64,000 bases of DNA from positions 186,001 through 250,000 of the forward strand of contig NZ_JAUQSX010000010.1 in the NCBI RefSeq assembly GCF_030581005.1. The letters are read 5' to 3'. The stretch is from Hymenobacter mellowenesis (GTDB lineage: Bacteria; Bacteroidota; Bacteroidia; Cytophagales; Hymenobacteraceae). Below are positions 61,027-64,000 of this stretch, in pieces. Position 1 is the first letter of the stretch; every line of letters starts with the position of its first letter. The notes below the pieces were generated by a model that did no database searches, had not been told where the DNA came from, and was given only the letters and a program-made list of their open reading frames with translations. A program made the translations under genes and the position numbers.

Positions 61027-62109
61027 ATGTCGAAACGCTTACGTTTAGCCAGCCTTGCACTGGCCCTCGGTACTAGCCTGGCCGCCGTTGCCCAAACCCC
61101 GAAACAGGAGGCTGAAGCCAAAGGCGTGAATGCCATTCGACTCATGGACGAAGGCAAGCTCGATGAAGCCATCGGCCTGCTTCGGGAGGCGCAAAAGCTC
61201 GACCCCGCCCGCTCGGATTACGCATATGAGTTGGGCTATGCCTACTATCAGCAGAAGAAATATCCACAGGCACTGGAGATGCTTGAACCGCTGATAAAGC
61301 TAACTGATGCCAGCGACCGCACGTTTGAGCTGCTCGGCAATGCTTACGACGATAATGGCAATCCTCAGAAAGCCATTGAAGCGTACGAGGCCGGGATGCG
61401 CAAATTTCCTGCTTCGGGGCGGCTACCGCTGGAGCTGGGCATTGTGTATATGGGGCAAAAAGAGTACGACAAAGCCATTGGCTATTTCGAGAACGGCATC
61501 CGGGTAGCGCCTGCGTTTTCCTCAAATTACTACTGGGCCGCCAAGCTCTTCTGCAACTCGTCGGAGGAAGTGTGGGGCATGATTTACGGCGAGTTGTTCA
61601 TCAATTTGGAGCCTAACAGCCAACGTACCTTTGAAATTAGCAAGCTGCTGTACGACACCTACAAAAGCGAAATTAAATTCACCGGGGCCGACACGGTGAA
61701 GGTGAGTTTCAGCACGAACAACATCATTGTGCCGGTGAAGGGGAAAAAGCTAAAGCTGCCGTATGGGGGCATGGTATACGAGCCGGTGATGCTGATGTCA
61801 ACCATTGGAGAAAAAAGCGTCAATCTGAACGCGCTGGACCGCATTCGAACCAATTTTGTAGAGAATTACTACCGCCTGCCGGCCAGCAAAGACGTACCCA
61901 ACGTGTTGTTCGATTATCAACGCCAAATCAAACAAGCCGGTCACCTTGAAGCCTATAACCACTGGCTGCTACTGGCTGGCGACGAAACGGGATTTTCACA
62001 GTGGGAGAAAGCCAATCCAGAGAAATGGAACAGCTTTCTCGGATGGTTTAAAGAAAACCCCTTGCAACTCAACAGTAAGCACATGTTTTATCGGGCGCAG
62101 TACCAGTAA
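61027..62109 (+). CDS. Exported TPR repeat protein
   Basis: A 360 aa protein with a signal peptide (MSKRLRLASLALALGTSLAA, cleavage near VAQT). Residues ~30-180 hold four or so TPR units: AIRLMDEGKLDEAIGLLREAQ, ELGYAYYQQKKYPQALEML, LLGNAYDDNGNPQKAIEAYE and LGIVYMGQKEYDKAIGYFE. The C-terminal ~180 residues are of no recognised family. The base composition is less GC-rich than in the flanking aminotransferase and amidase genes. It sits between them but 169 nt after the first. Confidence 0.82.
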   Translation: MSKRLRLASLALALGTSLAAVAQTPKQEAEAKGVNAIRLMDEGKLDEAIGLLREAQKLDPARSDYAYELGYAYYQQKKYPQALEMLEPLIKLTDASDRTFELLGNAYDDNGNPQKAIEAYEAGMRKFPASGRLPLELGIVYMGQKEYDKAIGYFENGIRVAPAFSSNYYWAAKLFCNSSEEVWGMIYGELFINLEPNSQRTFEISKLLYDTYKSEIKFTGADTVKVSFSTNNIIVPVKGKKLKLPYGGMVYEPVMLMSTIGEKSVNLNALDRIRTNFVENYYRLPASKDVPNVLFDYQRQIKQAGHLEAYNHWLLLAGDETGFSQWEKANPEKWNSFLGWFKENPLQLNSKHMFYRAQYQ

Positions 62110-62146
62110 TCATTTGTAGGGTCCTCTGTTACGCTCCGCATTCCTC

Positions 62147-62929
62147 ATGTCCGACCTCACCGTCACCTTCCTCCAAACCGAGCTGCACTGGCACGATGCC
62201 GCCGCCAACCGCGCGGCCATAGACCGGCACCTGGCCGGCCTCGCCCGGCCCACCGACCTGATTGTGCTGCCCGAGATGTTCACCACCGGCTTCAGCATGG
62301 AGGCGCGGACGCAGGCCGAAACCATGGCCGGCCCCACTGTGGCCTGGCTGCGCGAGCGCGCCGCCGCGCACGATGCCGTGGTCACGGGCAGCGTTATCAT
62401 CGAGGAAGACGGCAGCTACTACAACCGCCTGCTCTGGGTGCGGCCCGACGGCAGCCTGAGCTACTACAACAAGCGCCACCTCTTCACCCTGGCCGGTGAA
62501 CAGCATACTTATACCCCCGGCCAAACGCGCCTGGTGGAAGACTGGCGCGGCTGGCGCATTTGCCCGCTGGTGTGCTACGACCTGCGCTTTCCCGTGTGGA
62601 GCCGCAACCAAGCCACTGAGCCTTACGACCTGCTCCTGTACGTAGCCAATTGGCCCGCCGTGCGCCGCACTGCCTGGCGCACGCTGCTGCGCGCCCGCGC
62701 CATCGAGAACGTGGCCTGTGCCCTCGGCGTGAACCGCACCGGCCACGACGGCCCCGGCCACGAATACAGCGGCGACTCGGCCCTTATCGATGCCAAAGGC
62801 ACCTATCTGGTGGAAGTCCACGAACGGAACGGCCTCTTCACCCACACCCTCAGCCGCGCCGAGCTGGAGGATTTTCGAGCCAAATTCACGGCCCTGCAGG
62901 ATGGGGATGCGTTCGAGTTGATGGGCTAG
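62147..62929 (+). CDS. Omega-amidase (nitrilase family, YafV-like)
   Basis: A 260 aa nitrilase-superfamily enzyme. The catalytic triad is Glu43 (LPEMFTTGF), Lys109 (YYNKRHLFT) and Cys143 (LVCYDLRFPVW). The short size and the HLFTLAGEQHTYTPG and VANWPAVRRTAWRTLLRARAIEN motifs match YafV/Nit2 omega-amidases, which hydrolyse alpha-ketoglutaramate and similar omega-amides left by glutamine or methionine transaminases. The upstream aminotransferase makes this pairing likely. The 37-nt gap to the TPR gene suggests co-transcription. Confidence 0.9.
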   Translation: MSDLTVTFLQTELHWHDAAANRAAIDRHLAGLARPTDLIVLPEMFTTGFSMEARTQAETMAGPTVAWLRERAAAHDAVVTGSVIIEEDGSYYNRLLWVRPDGSLSYYNKRHLFTLAGEQHTYTPGQTRLVEDWRGWRICPLVCYDLRFPVWSRNQATEPYDLLLYVANWPAVRRTAWRTLLRARAIENVACALGVNRTGHDGPGHEYSGDSALIDAKGTYLVEVHERNGLFTHTLSRAELEDFRAKFTALQDGDAFELMG

Positions 62930-62934
62930 CGCCT

Positions 62935-63124
62935 GTCATTGCGAGGGCGCAGCCCGCGGCAATCCGTTCTCTCAAAACCAGACATGCCCTTTCATCACAA
63001 AGCCCCGGCACTGTGCAGCGCCGGGGCTTTTCATTGGGCTTTAGCTTCGCTGACCTTCGGTTGTCACACTGGAAGGTTGGTTGCTGAGAACAGGACGGAT
63101 TGCCTCGCTCCGCTCGCAATGACG
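62935..63124. repeat. Family B composite palindromic element, copy 2
   Basis: Outer arms GTCATTGCGAG / CTCGCAATGAC, inner AATCCGT / ACGGATT, and an interior shared with 20637-20812 (TCAAAACCAGA, AGCCCCGGCACTG hairpin, GGTTGCTGAGAACAGGACGG). It includes an extra ~40 nt (GGCTTTAGCTTCGCTGACCT and on) absent from copy 1. It lies between convergent gene ends. Confidence 0.88.
62999..63031. terminator. Hairpin inside family B element, copy 2
   Basis: AAAGCCCCGGC / GCCGGGGCTTT stem with flanking A and T, between the convergent omega-amidase and T9SS genes; probably bidirectional. Confidence 0.78.
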
Positions 63125-63135
63125 GCGCCTCGCCC

Positions 63136-64000
63136 CTACTGCACGGCCAGGCGGCGCACGGCGGCCGTGCCATCGGCGGCCGTGGCGCGCACCAGGTACA
63201 CGCCGGGCGCCAGGCCGGTTAGGCTGAGGGCGTGGCGGCGCTGGGCGAGGCCGGGCGTGAGCACCACGCGGCCGGTGAGGTCGAGTACGGTGAGGCGGGT
63301 GGGCTGGGCGGTTTCGACGGTGGCCGTGGCTGTGGCGGGGTTGGGGTAAATGCTCAGGGCCAGGGCTGCGGCGGCTTCGGCGCGAGTGGCCGTGGGGGTG
63401 CGGTTACGGGTGCCGAAGCTGAGAATGCCGCCGGCCTGCGTGCCCACCAGCAGCTCGGGCGCGCCGTCGCCGTTGAGGTCGGCCGCCGCCAAGCCGTAGT
63501 GCGCATAATCGCCCTTCCCCAGCCGGGTGGGCTCGTAGGCGGCCTTGAGGGGGTTGTAGAGCAGGTCGGTGCGCTCCAGGAAAAGGGTGGGGTTCTGGGC
63601 GCGGTAGTTGGAGAACAGGCGCAGGTAGCCCGTGACATCGGCCGTGAGCAGGTCGGGCAGGCCGTCGCCGTCGAAGTCGGCCACGGCGGGCGCCAGGTTG
63701 AAGGGGCGGACGCCGTTGGCTTCGCGAATGCGGCCGAAATCGTTGTTCACCAGCACAAACGCACTGTCGAGCGGCCCGCGGCCCCGGTTACGGAAGTAGC
63801 GCAGGGCCATGCCGGGCTCGCGGGTTTCATTCGTGCCGATGAGCAGGTCGACGTAGCCGTCGTTGTCCACGTCGGTGAAGCAGGGCATGTCGCCCTGGCG
63901 GTAGGGCAGAATGCCGTCCGTCAGCGAGGGGGTGGCGGGCGGGTTGGTGGTGGTGGGTCCTTGGGCTTTGAAATACTGCGCTGTGCTGGGGTCAAACACG
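63136..64000 (-). CDS. T9SS type A sorting domain protein with FG-GAP/VCBS repeats (partial)
   Basis: C-terminal 287 residues of a larger protein; the 5' part runs off the right end of the window. Three FG-GAP/VCBS calcium-binding repeats are seen: FTDVDNDGYVDLLIGT, VADFDGDGLPDLLTAD and AADLNGDGAPELLVGT. A linker (FGTRNRTPTATRAEAAAAL) leads to the T9SS sorting domain: LSIYPNPATATATVET, TVLDLTGRVVLTPGL and LAPGVYLVRATAADG. It is a surface or secreted beta-propeller protein. The true start and full length cannot be given. Confidence 0.88.
   Translation of the reverse strand, partial: VFDPSTAQYFKAQGPTTTNPPATPSLTDGILPYRQGDMPCFTDVDNDGYVDLLIGTNETREPGMALRYFRNRGRGPLDSAFVLVNNDFGRIREANGVRPFNLAPAVADFDGDGLPDLLTADVTGYLRLFSNYRAQNPTLFLERTDLLYNPLKAAYEPTRLGKGDYAHYGLAAADLNGDGAPELLVGTQAGGILSFGTRNRTPTATRAEAAAALALSIYPNPATATATVETAQPTRLTVLDLTGRVVLTPGLAQRRHALSLTGLAPGVYLVRATAADGTAAVRRLAVQ

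Noticed and set aside
62886..63173. Short minus-strand frame over the family B repeat
   Set aside because: Encoded almost entirely by the repeat; such frames are often annotated as hypothetical proteins by mistake.

Overview
The window comes from a GC-rich member of the Bacteroidota, most likely Hymenobacter or a close relative in Cytophagales. The evidence is four proteins with type IX secretion (T9SS) C-terminal sorting domains, candidate promoters with the Bacteroidota -7 box TAnnTTTG, weak or absent Shine-Dalgarno sequences, many secreted or lipoprotein genes of Bacteroidota-only families, and abundant intergenic palindromes. About 50 protein genes and two tRNAs are supported. There is no rRNA, CRISPR array, insertion sequence or prophage.

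Layout. 1-5.6 kb: a DUF547 gene, then a cluster matching the rSAM/selenodomain (arsenosugar-type) set: glycosyltransferase, NAD-dependent epimerase, SDR, ArsS-like radical SAM and a DUF2064 glycosyltransferase. 5.8-10.4 kb: two tandem paralogous T9SS surface proteins. 10.4-12.9 kb: a secreted GH2 beta-galactosidase. 13.1-13.8 kb: tRNA-Leu and tRNA-Gly flanking an HNH nuclease gene. 13.9-24.7 kb: mutS, a TrmH-type methyltransferase, TerC, YajQ, GNAT, a thioesterase, an NYN plus cold-shock-fold protein, a YdjM-like membrane protein and a secreted MORN-like protein. 24.8-31.3 kb: mfd, a DUF6624 protein, an ElaA-like GNAT and a PAS-only protein. 31.4-41.7 kb: a FrnE-like DsbA, an aldo/keto reductase, proB-proA, a YdeI-like protein, a beta-helix T9SS protein, small secreted proteins and NDH-2. 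41.7-44.3 kb: a DUF3885 gene and an AAA ATPase plus TOPRIM-like DUF4276 pair that looks like an anti-phage module. 45.3-55.2 kb: an RsbQ-like hydrolase, a gluzincin/propeller/barrel outer-membrane protein, a Gfo/Idh/MocA oxidoreductase, YceI, twin lipoproteins, a desaturase strikingly like eukaryotic sphingolipid Delta4-desaturase, and a lipoprotein MsrA. 55.4-64 kb: a nine-PAS histidine kinase, a methionine-type aminotransferase, a TPR protein, an omega-amidase and a truncated FG-GAP T9SS protein.

The most distinctive non-coding signal is a set of dispersed intergenic inverted repeats. Nine share the core GTCATGCTGAGC...GAAGCATCTC; two are longer composite elements with a conserved interior; four more palindromes are unrelated in sequence but have the same design. 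Most lie at gene 3' ends. Arm sequence differs between copies while the two arms of each copy stay matched.

Genes likely to work together: the ArsS cluster; proB-proA (first two steps of proline synthesis); aminotransferase plus omega-amidase (methionine salvage); and ATPase plus DUF4276 (candidate defence). Family names are from recognition of motifs and sequence style, not from database searches.
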